64,000 bases of DNA, from assembly GCA_022749815.1 (NCBI GenBank), contig JAKIWV010000002.1, positions 62,001 through 126,000 of the forward strand, in the 5' to 3' direction. Source of the stretch: Thermoplasmata archaeon. GTDB taxonomy: Archaea; Thermoplasmatota; Thermoplasmata; Lutacidiplasmatales; UBA184. The position numbers were made by a program, and so were the translations under genes. The notes beneath the pieces are model-generated. The model saw only the letters and a program-made list of their open reading frames with translations, was not told the origin of the DNA and searched no databases. The first letter of the stretch is position 1; each line of letters starts with the position of its first letter. Below are positions 18,207 to 26,787 of this stretch, piece by piece.

Positions 18207-18693
18207 TCGACACCCGGGAGGGCGACGGCAACTTGTGGGAGGCTTTCCGGAGCGCTTCCTTGGCGTCCTCGACGTGCTCGTCCGACGTGTAGACCGTCAT
18301 CAGCTCGGCACCGATCTGGGCCCGGACGGCGTGACCGACCGGCTTGCCGAACGCGCCGCGCATCCCGTCGGAGATACGGTCGGCCCCCGCGCCGGTGGCC
18401 ATCTTGTGCTCGCGAAGGATCTGGTGAGGGAACCGCCGGACCTTGAGATGATAGCCGTTCGGCGCCTGTTTTTCCATGACTCGGACGGCGCTGATCCGGG
18501 CCGCCTCAAGCGCGATGTCGCGAACCTGAGCGGCCTCGTCGATCTGCAAGGTCACGGCGACCGGGAACTCCTCGTGCAGGTTGCCGGTATCGAACTGCGT
18601 CACTCGGACGTTCGGAATCCCGCCCATGTATTCCTGCCGGGTGTAGACCTGCCCCTCGATCTTCCGGTACATCCGCGCTGGCTTTCGCGTCAT
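18184..18693 (-). CDS. rpl10e: 50S ribosomal protein L10e (uL16)
   Basis: 169 residues, matching archaeal L10e. The start MTRKPARMYRKIEGQ and the segments TRQEYMGGIP and FGKPVGHAVRA are typical. The protein sits near the A-site/P-site tRNA elbow on the large subunit. The ATG at 18693 was chosen because a TATA-like element at 18720-18727 predicts transcription near 18699. The frame stays open far upstream, but that part overlaps the pantoate kinase gene and is not coding in this frame. Confidence 0.95.
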   Translation of the reverse strand: MTRKPARMYRKIEGQVYTRQEYMGGIPNVRVTQFDTGNLHEEFPVAVTLQIDEAAQVRDIALEAARISAVRVMEKQAPNGYHLKVRRFPHQILREHKMATGAGADRISDGMRGAFGKPVGHAVRAQIGAELMTVYTSDEHVEDAKEALRKASHKLPSPSRVSIIRRTPS

Positions 18694-18719
18694 GGGAAGC
18701 GCGCCGAGCCGGCTGGGTT

Positions 18720-18727
18720 CTAAAACC
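18720..18727 (-). promoter_or_regulatory. TATA box for rpl10e
   Basis: On the - strand this reads GGTTTTAG, centred about 31 bases before the L10e start. It overlaps the stop codon of the pantoate kinase gene, so L10e can be transcribed on its own. Confidence 0.55.
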
Positions 18728-19646
18728 TTTGTGCCATCGACGGCACGAAAGCGCCCCGAGCCGATATGCCAACCTCGACGGCGGAGAGGCGGGTCGACTC
18801 GAGCCTCCGCACCAGCTCGGACCGGGCCTGGGATGTCCTCGAGATGGCGAACAGGCTCCGGCCCAACATCGATTGAGCGACGGAGACATTCTTCGAGCGC
18901 AAGGCTCGTATTCGCCGGAGAACCTCCGCCGGCCCGACCCGGAGGGCATCCGTGAACCGTTCCGCTTCCTCGAGGAAACGCCGGAGCGACGGCCGAGACC
19001 CGAGGCGGGTCATCCCCGGGTCTGCGGCTGCTTGGACTCGCCGCAGGAACTGGGGGTTCCTGAGGAGCCGGGGACTTGGGAGGGGACTGCCCGCGACGAT
19101 CAGGAACACGCTGCCCGGGCAGGGGAAATGTCGGACCTTTCCCCAGGGGGGGACTCCCGGCGATTCGCGAACCTCGAGCCCGCCGCCGAGAATCGCCGAC
19201 ACGCCCCCGAGTCCGCCCCCTCCGAAGAGGTCCGCGAGATGCGCCGTCTCGATGGCCTGCTGGCGGGGGAGGCCGAGTGCCGAAGCCATGGCGAGTCCGG
19301 TCGCCAGCGCTCCCGCAGCGCTCATGCCAAAGCCTTGACCGATGGGCAAGTCGTGCTTCAAAGTCAGTTGGAGCGCACTGGGCCGTGATGGCGCCAGGCG
19401 ACGAACGACCTCGCGGGAGATGGGGAGAGGATCCGCCACGTCCGCCCGGAGCCGGACCGAGGTGCGCTCGGCCGGGCGCCAATCGACGACCGCGTGCACG
19501 CCCACTTGCAATACCAATCCCGCGCCCGTCGAACCGCGTCCTCGCGGGTCTCGAGCGTCGAAAGAGGGCGCGAAGATCCCGGTGAGGTGGGCGGGTGCGA
19601 ACGCCCGTGCCGTACGATGTATAGCCAAGAGGGCCCCGGCTCCCAA
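18720..19646 (-). CDS. Pantoate kinase (archaeal CoA biosynthesis, GHMP kinase family)
   Basis: 308 residues from a TTG at 19646; a second TTG at 19628 would give the more usual short N-terminus before the AFAPAHLTGIF motif and fits a TATA-like TTTAT near 19660-19666. The GHMP ATP-binding loop is seen as GQGFGMSAAGALA, and a later Gly-rich loop DLFGGGGLGG is also present. Archaeal pantoate kinase phosphorylates pantoate, replacing the bacterial order of steps, and works with phosphopantothenate synthetase, which is not in this window. Assignment rests on the characteristic N-terminal motif and overall length; another GHMP kinase is possible but less likely. Confidence 0.82.
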   Translation of the reverse strand: MGAGALLAIHRTARAFAPAHLTGIFAPSFDARDPRGRGSTGAGLVLQVGVHAVVDWRPAERTSVRLRADVADPLPISREVVRRLAPSRPSALQLTLKHDLPIGQGFGMSAAGALATGLAMASALGLPRQQAIETAHLADLFGGGGLGGVSAILGGGLEVRESPGVPPWGKVRHFPCPGSVFLIVAGSPLPSPRLLRNPQFLRRVQAAADPGMTRLGSRPSLRRFLEEAERFTDALRVGPAEVLRRIRALRSKNVSVAQSMLGRSLFAISRTSQARSELVRRLESTRLSAVEVGISARGAFVPSMAQRF

Positions 19647-19752
19647 CCCTCGGCGGGGGCCATAAAGCCGGCGAGGCGATGCCCCTCGGAGCGCGCTGTG
19701 AACGAAACCGGACGGACGCTCGCGGTGTGCCGTTCGGCCCGACGCAAAGAGG

Positions 19753-19758
19753 TATAAT
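19753..19758 (+). promoter_or_regulatory. TATA box for the PAN gene
   Basis: TATAAT lies about 52 bases before the ATG at 19808. The predicted transcript start is near 19781, giving a leader of about 27 bases that includes a GGAG at 19792-19795. Confidence 0.55.
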
Positions 19759-19807
19759 CCTCGGCGGGCTAGAAGTGAATGGTCTCTTCGCGGAGACGTG
19801 CTGTTGA

Positions 19808-21010
19808 ATGACGGATACCGAGCCTGCGAGTCAGAACGCCGATTTCGACCGCGTGAACTTCCTCGAGTTGAGGAACAGCCAACTCGCCGAGGCCATCAAG
19901 CGCGTGGAGAGCGAGCGGCACTACATGGAGGCGGAGATCCTCCGCCTGCAGCGCGAGGTCAAGCGGCTCAAGACCGAGCTCGACCGTCTCCGGTATCCCC
20001 CGCTCATCGTCGGGAGCGTCCGAGACATCCTCACCGATGGTCGCGTCGTCGTCAAGTCCTCCACCGGTCCGGACTTCGTTGTCAACTCCGCGGAGAACGT
20101 GGAGCACGACAAGCTCACCGTGGGCTGCCGGGTGGCGCTCAACAAGCAGACCCTCGCGGTCATGGGCGTCCTGCCGGCGTCCGTCGACCCGCTCGTCACC
20201 GCGAGCGAGATCGTGGAGAAGCCCAACGTGACCTACGCCGACATCGGGGGCCTGGGCGACCAGATCCGCGACATCCGTGAGGCCGTGGAGTATCCGCTCC
20301 TGCGAACCGAGCTCTACAAGAAAGTGGGCGTCGAGCCGCCGAAGGGTGTGCTGCTCATCGGTCCGCCCGGGACCGGCAAGACCATGATCGCGAAGGCGGT
20401 CGCGCATCACACCCACGCGACGTTCATCCGTCTCGTGGGGAGCGAGCTGGTCCAGAAGTACATCGGCGAGGGCGCGCGCCTGGTCCGGGAGCTCTTTCAG
20501 CTCGCGCGCGAGAAGTCCCCTACGGTCATCTTCATCGACGAGATCGACTCGATTGGCGCGAAACGACTCGAGGTCGCGACGAGTGGGGACCGGGAAGTCC
20601 AGCGGACGCTCATGCAGCTGCTCGCCGAGATGGACGGCTTCGAGCCGCTGGCCAACACCAAGATCGTGGCCGCGACCAACCGTCCGGACATTCTGGACGA
20701 AGCCCTGCTCCGGCCCGGCCGATTCGACCGGATCATCGAGATCCCGATCCCATCGTATCAGGGCCGAGCCGAGATCTTCAAGATCCACTCTCGCCCGATG
20801 GCGATCAGGGACACGATCGATTTCGACGCGTACGCGTTGCGGACCGACGGGGCGACCGGTGCCGATATCAAATCCATCTGCACCGAGGCGGGAATGTTCG
20901 CGATCCGTGAGGAGCGCGACTACGTGACGGCCGCCGACTTCGACCGCGCGATCGAGAAGGTCGTCGGCGACGAAGAACTCCACAAGGAGTCCGTCACGAT
21001 GTTCGCCTAG
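19808..21010 (+). CDS. pan: Proteasome-activating nucleotidase (PAN)
   Basis: 400 residues. An N-terminal coiled coil (about 15-62) precedes an OB-type domain (about 65-125) and one AAA+ domain with Walker A at 185-192 (GPPGTGKT), Walker B VIFIDEID and the ATNRPDILD...RPGRFDR sensor/arginine region. PAN forms the hexameric cap that unfolds substrates and opens the 20S proteasome gate. The last three residues are MFA: the usual Hb-Tyr-X docking motif has Phe instead of Tyr. The proteasome beta subunit and a CDC48/VAT unfoldase are elsewhere in this window. Confidence 0.95.
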   Translation: MTDTEPASQNADFDRVNFLELRNSQLAEAIKRVESERHYMEAEILRLQREVKRLKTELDRLRYPPLIVGSVRDILTDGRVVVKSSTGPDFVVNSAENVEHDKLTVGCRVALNKQTLAVMGVLPASVDPLVTASEIVEKPNVTYADIGGLGDQIRDIREAVEYPLLRTELYKKVGVEPPKGVLLIGPPGTGKTMIAKAVAHHTHATFIRLVGSELVQKYIGEGARLVRELFQLAREKSPTVIFIDEIDSIGAKRLEVATSGDREVQRTLMQLLAEMDGFEPLANTKIVAATNRPDILDEALLRPGRFDRIIEIPIPSYQGRAEIFKIHSRPMAIRDTIDFDAYALRTDGATGADIKSICTEAGMFAIREERDYVTAADFDRAIEKVVGDEELHKESVTMFA

Positions 21011-21034
21011 GGCCGCCGGCGGGCCGCCGGAGCC

Positions 21035-21250
21035 TCAGGTCCCGCTGAACAACTCGACCCGGCCGCAGTGCGGACACCATTGCATCTCGAGCAAGATGAC
21101 GTTCTCGCTCTGTCCCGGCATTCCGCCGGTTCGGAACGGGTGACGTCCCTGGAAGACCAAGGGCGTTCGGCAGCTCGAACAGACGCGGCCCGAGGACGGG
21201 ACCGGTCGCGGCGACTCGGTCATCAGCCGGGGGGCCGGAGGGAGGGTCAC
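21035..21250 (-). CDS. Small zinc-ribbon protein
   Basis: 71 residues starting at a GTG that overlaps the stop of the upstream gene (GTGA). Two C-x2-C knuckles, CSSC and CPHCG, lie 35 residues apart and should bind zinc. The C-terminal CPHCGRVELFSG resembles the second knuckle of the zinc-ribbon protein at 16956-17603 (CRQCGHAELFL), suggesting they are related. An internal ATG at 21223 is a possible alternative start. Coupled to the SelB-like gene, so it may act with it; no function known. Confidence 0.65.
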   Translation of the reverse strand: MTLPPAPRLMTESPRPVPSSGRVCSSCRTPLVFQGRHPFRTGGMPGQSENVILLEMQWCPHCGRVELFSGT

Positions 21251-22212
21251 GCCGAAGAGGACGCGGCGGTGGGCGTATCAAGTTTCACTTCCTCCAGCAT
21301 CGTCCGACCCACCAATCGAGGGCCGGGGGCCGCCGAAAGGTCGGACACCCAGACCGGATCCCCCCGGTCGGCCACGAGGGCTCGGTCGGTCGTGAGCTCG
21401 AGTCGGTCGGCCGCCACCGACTCCACCCGGGCCGGGACTAGCTGGAGACCCACGAGGAGTTGCAGTTGCGCCCCCAGATCGACCCGACCCCGATAGTACC
21501 GGGAATCCCGGCGGTCCCTAAGGACGAACCGGTTCCCTACGGAATGGCTTCCGGCGGGCGCGAGCAGCTGACCGCGGGACAGCTCATCCGCATCCGCGCC
21601 CTTCAGGGCGACTCCCACTCGGGTGCCCGGACCCGCCTCGCGCACTTCGACGTCCTGCGACTGGATCGACCGGATCTCGACCTCGCGACCCGCGGGCCAC
21701 AGGCGCAGTCGGTCGTGGGCATGGAGCGTGCCGCGCCGGACGAAGCCGAGGGCGACGGTACCGACGCCTTTGACGGGAAAAGCATGGTCGAGCCGCACGG
21801 AGACCGGCCCTTCCGTTGTCCGATCCGGACTCCACGCGAGCAGCTCCTCGCGCAATCGGGGCACATCGAGGTCGGCGAGAGGCGCCGATTCGAAGCGGCT
21901 TCCCTTGAGTACGCGTCGGACCTCTGCCTCCCCCGCACCGCGGCCGAGGTAGAGGGTGGTGGGGGTGTCGAACAAGTCGAGCGTCGCCACGCTCTCGGCG
22001 AAGGCACGGTCGAGCCCGGCCACGACGAGGACGACGCGATCCGCAAGGGCGATCGAGTAGAGCAGTGACGGGAATCTCTCGGGGAACTGCGTTGGCTCCA
22101 CGGTGGTCAGCACCTGTCCGTCCCGGACCAGGTTGTACAGGGTGACATCGCTCGAGGTGCCCTTTCGACCCAGTTCCCGGCCCAGTTCCGGTGCGCCCAC
22201 CAGGGCGACCAC
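21247..22212 (-). CDS. SelB/EF-Tu-like protein with degenerate GTPase domain
   Basis: 321 residues from a GTG, 21 bases after clpB. The N-terminal third looks like a GTPase fold, but the P-loop position reads GAPELGRELGRKG, lacking GK(S/T), so GTP binding is doubtful. The rest has EF-Tu domain 2 and 3 features (FPVKGVGTVALGFVRRGTLHAHDRL, then VGVALKGADADELSRGQLL), as in SelB. Archaea carry SelB-like paralogs of unclear function. No selenocysteine gene or tRNA-Sec is seen here, so true SelB activity is not supported. Likely co-transcribed with clpB and the zinc-ribbon gene. Confidence 0.75.
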   Translation of the reverse strand: MVALVGAPELGRELGRKGTSSDVTLYNLVRDGQVLTTVEPTQFPERFPSLLYSIALADRVVLVVAGLDRAFAESVATLDLFDTPTTLYLGRGAGEAEVRRVLKGSRFESAPLADLDVPRLREELLAWSPDRTTEGPVSVRLDHAFPVKGVGTVALGFVRRGTLHAHDRLRLWPAGREVEIRSIQSQDVEVREAGPGTRVGVALKGADADELSRGQLLAPAGSHSVGNRFVLRDRRDSRYYRGRVDLGAQLQLLVGLQLVPARVESVAADRLELTTDRALVADRGDPVWVSDLSAAPGPRLVGRTMLEEVKLDTPTAASSSA

Positions 22213-22233
22213 GGCGGTGATATTCGGTCCCCC

Positions 22234-24843
22234 TTACCCCGTCTTCGCGGCGCCCTTCGGCCCGGCCACCGTCAGCTGGATCTCGTTGTTTTTCGCGGTG
22301 ATTGAGACCGTGGACCCGTCCCGGACCTCCCCCGAAAGAAGTCGGGTCGTCAGAGGGTCCACGACCAGCCGTTGGACGGTCCGCCGCAGCGGACGAGCCC
22401 CGAACTGCGGGTCGTAGCCGGACTCCGCCAGAAGTTTTCGGGCCTCGTCGGTCGCCTTGAGCAGGATCCGTCGGTCCTTGAGCCGTTCCCCCACGAGCGC
22501 GAGTTGCAGCTCGACGATGTGGAGGATGTCGGACTCGGACAGGTTCCGGAATATCACCACGTCGTCGAGTCGGTTCAGGAATTCAGGCCGGAAGTGCCCC
22601 CGGAGCGACCGGTCGACCGCCTGGCGGCGCTGTTCGTCGGTCTTCGCGTCCGCGAGGAGTTCCGTGCCCAGATTGCTCGTCATGATCACGAGGGTGTTGC
22701 GGAAGTCGACGGTCCGGCCCTGTCCGTCGGTCAATCGTCCGTCATCGAGCAGCTGGAGCAGTACGTTGACGACGTCGGGGTGGGCCTTCTCGATCTCATC
22801 GAACAGGATGACTGTGTACGGCCGGGTGCGGACCGCCTCGGTGAGCTGCCCCCCTTCCTCGTAGCCCACATATCCCGGAGGGGCACCGATGAGACGGGCT
22901 ACGGAGTGCTTCTCCATGTACTCGCTCATGTCGATACGGACCAGGGCCCGGTCGGAGTGGAAGAGGAATACTGCCAGCGCCTTCGCGAGCTCGGTCTTCC
23001 CCACCCCGGTAGGGCCGATGAAGAGGAACGATCCCATCGGGCGGTTCGGGTCGGCGAGGCCCGAGCGGGATCGGCGCACGGCGCGTGCGACCAGGTCGAC
23101 GGCCTCGTCTTGGCCGATCACTCGCCGCTTGAGCTCCTCTTCGAGCTGGAGCAGTCGTTGGGTTTCCCCCTCGAGCAGGCGCGAGACGGGCACTCCACTC
23201 CATTTGGCGACGACCTGCGCCACGTCCTCCTCGTCGACCTCTTCTCGGAGGAGAGTCTCCCCCTGGGCCGGTTTCAGCGCCCGGTTCTTCGCCTCCAAAT
23301 TCCGTTGGATCTCGGGGATCTCGCCATACCGCAAGCGCGCCGCCTTCTCCAGGTCCCCGCTGCGCTCGGCCTCCTCGGCGTCGACCCGGGCGTGGTCGAG
23401 GCGTTCGCGGAGCGTGCGGAGCTCCTGGACCTGGCCACGCTCCCGGTTCCACCGGGCCGTCAGCGACGACTCGCGTTCTCGCAGGTCGGCGAGCTCCTTC
23501 TCGAGGGACTTCAGTCGTTCCTTCGAGGCGGTGTCCGTCTCTCGCCTGAGCGCGGCGCGCTCGATCTCCAGCTGGAGGATCCGACGGGTGATCTGGTCGA
23601 GCTCCGGTGGTCGGGAGTCTAGGCCCAGTCGGACGGCCGACGCCGCCTCGTCGATGGCATCGATCGCCTTGTCCGGAAGCCGCCGGTCGGATAGATATCG
23701 GGCCGTCAGCGTCGCCGCCGCGACGAGAGCGGCGTCGCGGATCCGAACACCATGGTGCAGTTCGTAGCGTTCCTTGAGCCCTCGAAGGATCGAGATCGTG
23801 TCTTCCACAGTGGGCTCGCGAACGAGGATCGGTTGGAACCGACGTTCGAGCGCCGCGTCCTTCTCGATGTACTTACGGTATTCTTGGGTCGTCGTCGCTC
23901 CGATGGCGTGGAGCACGCCGCGAGCCAGCGCCGGTTTGAGCAGATTGGAGGCGTCCATCGCTCCACCTTCTGTAGCGCCGGCATGGACCAGGGTGTGCAA
24001 CTCGTCGATGAACAATATGACCTTCCCCTCGGATCGTTCGATCTCCTGCAGGACGGCTTTGATCCGCTCCTCGAACTCCCCGCGGAACTTGGCGCCCGCG
24101 AGCAACGCACCGAGGTCGAGCGAGATGACGCGCTTCTCTTTGAGCGACTCCGGCACGTCGCCCGACGCCACTCGCAGCGCGAGGCCTTCCACGATGGCCG
24201 TCTTTCCCACGCCGGGATCCCCGATCAGCACTGGGTTGTTCTTCGTCCGGCGCGAGAGGATCTGGATCACGCGTCGGATCTCCTCATCCCGGCCGATCAC
24301 CGGGTCGAGCTTGTGCTGGCGGGCCAACTGAGTCAGGTCGCGGCCGTATTTTTCGAGCGACTTGTATTGCGCCTCCTCTTGGCGGCCTGTGACGGTCCGT
24401 CCCGCCCCACGGAGCGTCTCGATGGCGGCACGCACCGCGGCGGGGCGCACCCCGCTCTGTTCGAGCAGGTCTCGAGCAGCGGACGGCGCCTCGGCCAATC
24501 CGAGGAGGAGGGTCTCCACGCTCGTGTATCGGTCGTGCTGGGCCTCGGCGGCCTTTTCGGCCTTCTCGAGGACAGCGGCGAGCGGACGGCCGATGTACTG
24601 GTCGGAGGGAGCGATCCGGTCCGCGGTGGGCAGTTTTGCGAGCCGTTGTTCGAGTTCGCGGGTGAGATCTTCGGGCCTCGCGCCCAGTTGGAGGAGCAGC
24701 TCCCGAGCAGTTCCTCCCTCTTCGTTTACCAAGGAGAGCAGCAAGTGCTCGGGCTCGACGGCGGGGTGTCGAAGTTCAGCGGCCCGCGAAAACGCGCGCT
24801 CGAGCGCGGACCGGGCGGCGTCCGTAAGTCGTTCGAGGCGCAT
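22234..24843 (-). CDS. clpB: ClpB-type AAA+ disaggregase
   Basis: 869 residues, the full length of bacterial ClpB/Hsp104. Two N-terminal Clp repeats (about 1-145) are followed by AAA domain 1 (Walker A GDPGVGKT, Walker [10 protein letters not shown]), a long coiled-coil middle domain (about 400-530) and AAA domain 2 ([22 protein letters not shown]). No ClpP-binding IGF loop is apparent. ClpB rescues aggregated proteins together with the DnaK system, which is not visible here. It is scattered in archaea and generally thought to be acquired from bacteria. The promoter is shared with pyrD. Confidence 0.95.
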   Translation of the reverse strand: MRLERLTDAARSALERAFSRAAELRHPAVEPEHLLLSLVNEEGGTARELLLQLGARPEDLTRELEQRLAKLPTADRIAPSDQYIGRPLAAVLEKAEKAAEAQHDRYTSVETLLLGLAEAPSAARDLLEQSGVRPAAVRAAIETLRGAGRTVTGRQEEAQYKSLEKYGRDLTQLARQHKLDPVIGRDEEIRRVIQILSRRTKNNPVLIGDPGVGKTAIVEGLALRVASGDVPESLKEKRVISLDLGALLAGAKFRGEFEERIKAVLQEIERSEGKVILFIDELHTLVHAGATEGGAMDASNLLKPALARGVLHAIGATTTQEYRKYIEKDAALERRFQPILVREPTVEDTISILRGLKERYELHHGVRIRDAALVAAATLTARYLSDRRLPDKAIDAIDEAASAVRLGLDSRPPELDQITRRILQLEIERAALRRETDTASKERLKSLEKELADLRERESSLTARWNRERGQVQELRTLRERLDHARVDAEEAERSGDLEKAARLRYGEIPEIQRNLEAKNRALKPAQGETLLREEVDEEDVAQVVAKWSGVPVSRLLEGETQRLLQLEEELKRRVIGQDEAVDLVARAVRRSRSGLADPNRPMGSFLFIGPTGVGKTELAKALAVFLFHSDRALVRIDMSEYMEKHSVARLIGAPPGYVGYEEGGQLTEAVRTRPYTVILFDEIEKAHPDVVNVLLQLLDDGRLTDGQGRTVDFRNTLVIMTSNLGTELLADAKTDEQRRQAVDRSLRGHFRPEFLNRLDDVVIFRNLSESDILHIVELQLALVGERLKDRRILLKATDEARKLLAESGYDPQFGARPLRRTVQRLVVDPLTTRLLSGEVRDGSTVSITAKNNEIQLTVAGPKGAAKTG

Positions 24844-24865
24844 CGAACGGCGCTGACGGCATATG

Positions 24866-24874
24866 GATATAAAC
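24866..24874. promoter_or_regulatory. Bidirectional TATA element for clpB and pyrD
   Basis: GATATAAAC on the + strand reads GTTTATATC on the - strand. Its centre is 27 bases from the clpB ATG (24843) and 27 bases from the pyrD GTG (24897). Only 53 bases separate the two starts and no other TATA-like element is present, so both messages would be leaderless from one element. Confidence 0.6.
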
Positions 24875-24896
24875 GGACCCCGGGTCGTTGGTGCCC

Positions 24897-25823
24897 GTGG
24901 CCGACCTGCGCACGACGGTGGCGGGACTTCCGTTTCGAAACCCGCTGTGGCTGGCGTCGGGGATCTGGGGGGAAAGCGGAAACTCCCTCAAGGGCGCCTG
25001 GGACGCGGGCGCCGGAGGCGTTGTCACGAAATCGATCGGGAGCCAACCCCGGATGGGCTACCCCAATCCCACGATCGAGACCTACGAGAAGTGGGGGATG
25101 CTCAACGCGATGGGGCTCCCGAACCCCGGCATCGACGAGTATCCGCAGGAGATCGCGGTCGCTCGGGCCGCGGGCGCTGCGGTCATCGGCTCAGTATTCG
25201 GCGCTGACGCGGACGAGTTCGCCACGTTGGCGGCGCGCATGGCTGCCACCGGCGTCGTGGCGCTCGAGCTCAACCTGAGTTGTCCTCACGCCAAGGGACT
25301 GGGCTCCGAGATCGGGCAGGATCCGGATCAGGTCCGGGACGTCGTGCGGGCGGTGAAACGGGCCGTTCGAATCCCGGTGATCGCGAAGATCACTCCGAAT
25401 CATTTCGACCCGGCCTCGCTCGCGGCCGCGGCGGAGTCCGCCGGCGCGGATGCGATCAGCGCGATCAACACCATCCGGGCGCTCTCGATCGACGTCCAGC
25501 TGAGGCGTCCCGTCCTGGCGAACGGGCTCGGCGGCCTGAGCGGACCGGCGATCAAACCCGTGGGACTCGCGTGCGTGTGGCAGATCTTTGACCGAGTGAA
25601 GATCCCTATCGTCGGTGTCGGCGGGATCCAGCAGCCCGACGATGTGCTCGAGTACGTGCTCGCCGGCGCCCGGGCCGTCGAACTGGGCACCGCCGTCGCG
25701 TTCGAGGGGATCGGGGTGTTCTCCCGGCTCGCCCGGGAATTGAGCCAGCGGCTCGACACGCTCCAGGTGTCCCGGATCGAAGAATTGGTCGGGGCCGCTC
25801 ACACCGTTTCTGCACGAAGCTGA
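24897..25823 (+). CDS. pyrD: Dihydroorotate dehydrogenase, class 1B catalytic subunit
   Basis: 308 residues from the GTG at 24897; TTG 24888 and GTG 24891 are also in frame, but the TATA spacing and the family-like N-terminus (VAGLPFRNPLWLASG) favour 24897. FMN-binding and catalytic regions are present: ELNLSCPH carries the class 1B catalytic Cys, followed by VIAKITPN, INTI and the VGVGGI phosphate loop. It oxidises dihydroorotate to orotate in pyrimidine synthesis. pyrK follows 42 bases later and supplies the FAD/iron-sulfur electron path to NAD. CTP synthase comes next, making a pyrimidine cluster. Confidence 0.95.
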   Translation: MADLRTTVAGLPFRNPLWLASGIWGESGNSLKGAWDAGAGGVVTKSIGSQPRMGYPNPTIETYEKWGMLNAMGLPNPGIDEYPQEIAVARAAGAAVIGSVFGADADEFATLAARMAATGVVALELNLSCPHAKGLGSEIGQDPDQVRDVVRAVKRAVRIPVIAKITPNHFDPASLAAAAESAGADAISAINTIRALSIDVQLRRPVLANGLGGLSGPAIKPVGLACVWQIFDRVKIPIVGVGGIQQPDDVLEYVLAGARAVELGTAVAFEGIGVFSRLARELSQRLDTLQVSRIEELVGAAHTVSARS

Positions 25824-25846
25824 AGCCGATGAGGCCACCGGCTAGG

Positions 25847-25854
25847 GTTTTAAG
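25847..25854 (+). promoter_or_regulatory. TATA box for pyrK
   Basis: GTTTTAAG is centred about 25 bases before the GTG at 25875. This would make pyrK leaderless from 25875 and allow expression independent of pyrD. Confidence 0.4.
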
Positions 25855-25865
25855 CCGGGGACGGT

Positions 25866-26648
25866 GTGAATCTCGTGCGCACTATTACCGAGGTCTCGGA
25901 GCGTATTGTCGAGACCCCTAGCACGGTGACTCTACGATTCCGATTTCCCCCTCCGGCCGCCCCGGGGCAGTTCGTCATGATATGGATCCCGGGCGATGAC
26001 GAGCTTCCGATGTCCCTCTCATACACGGGGGATCCCAAGGGAGTTACCATCAAAGCGATGGGGAGCAGCTCGCGCGGCGCCCTGTCGATCGCGGACGGCA
26101 CGCTCGTGGGGATCCGCGGGCCCTACGGGAACCGATTCGACCTGAGCCCGTCCCGCGTCCTCCTGGTCGGGGGCGGCTCGGGCACCGCGGTGTTGGCGCC
26201 CGCCGCCGAGGCGGCGGCGAGGAAGGGGAGCCGAATCGTGGCCGCATTGGGCGCCACCACCGGCGCCGAACTCCTGTTCGAGGACCGATTGCGGGCGATC
26301 GCCGAATCCGTCGAGGTCGCGACCGATGATGGATCGGTGGGTCACCACGGCTACGTCACCGACGTGAGCCGCCGGTTGCTCTCTGAGCAATCGTTCGACG
26401 CGGTCTGGACCTGCGGTCCCGAAGTGATGATGCAGAAAGTGATCGCCGCCGCCCTCCCGCGTCAGATCCCCGTTTTCTGTTCGATGGAGCGCCAGATGAA
26501 GTGCGCGATGGGGATGTGCGATGCCTGCGCGCTGGGTCCGTACCACGTGTGCACGGACGGGCCGGTCTTTCCCTCGCACCAGCTCACAGCCCTGCCAGAA
26601 TTTGGACGGACCAAACGGGACAGTTCGGGCCGGAGAGTGCCCCTATGA
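25866..26648 (+). CDS. pyrK: Dihydroorotate dehydrogenase electron-transfer subunit
   Basis: 260 residues from the GTG at 25866; a GTG at 25875 fits the TATA spacing better and costs only three residues. The ferredoxin-reductase layout is clear: FAD region with PMSLSYTGD, NAD-binding VLLVGGGSGTAVLAP, and a C-terminal [2Fe-2S] cluster set with Cys in MKCAMGMCDACALGPYHVC. PyrK passes electrons from PyrD to NAD. It follows pyrD directly, as expected for a class 1B enzyme. Confidence 0.93.
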   Translation: MNLVRTITEVSERIVETPSTVTLRFRFPPPAAPGQFVMIWIPGDDELPMSLSYTGDPKGVTIKAMGSSSRGALSIADGTLVGIRGPYGNRFDLSPSRVLLVGGGSGTAVLAPAAEAAARKGSRIVAALGATTGAELLFEDRLRAIAESVEVATDDGSVGHHGYVTDVSRRLLSEQSFDAVWTCGPEVMMQKVIAAALPRQIPVFCSMERQMKCAMGMCDACALGPYHVCTDGPVFPSHQLTALPEFGRTKRDSSGRRVPL

Positions 26649-26747
26649 GCCGTTCGCGCACGAGTCCGCCGTCGCAGCGGTTTCCGGTCGCCCCGGGAAC
26701 CGTTCCGCGCCGCTTCGGGGGCGTGTTTCACCATCTCTCGCGAGGAG

Positions 26748-26756
26748 ACTTTAAGG
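26748..26756 (+). promoter_or_regulatory. TATA box for pyrG
   Basis: ACTTTAAGG lies about 36 bases before the pyrG GTG. A GGGAGG at 26777-26782, five bases before the start codon, looks like a Shine-Dalgarno site. Confidence 0.5.
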
Positions 26757-26787
26757 TGCAGCCCAGTTACCCGCGCGGGAGGCGGCT

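Noticed and set aside
21247-22212. Selenocysteine incorporation factor
   Set aside because: The GTPase P-loop is missing and no tRNA-Sec, SECIS or selenoprotein is visible, so true SelB function is not supported.
22372-23622. Long + strand open frame inside clpB
   Set aside because: Antisense to a highly conserved gene; no recognisable domain or ribosome site.
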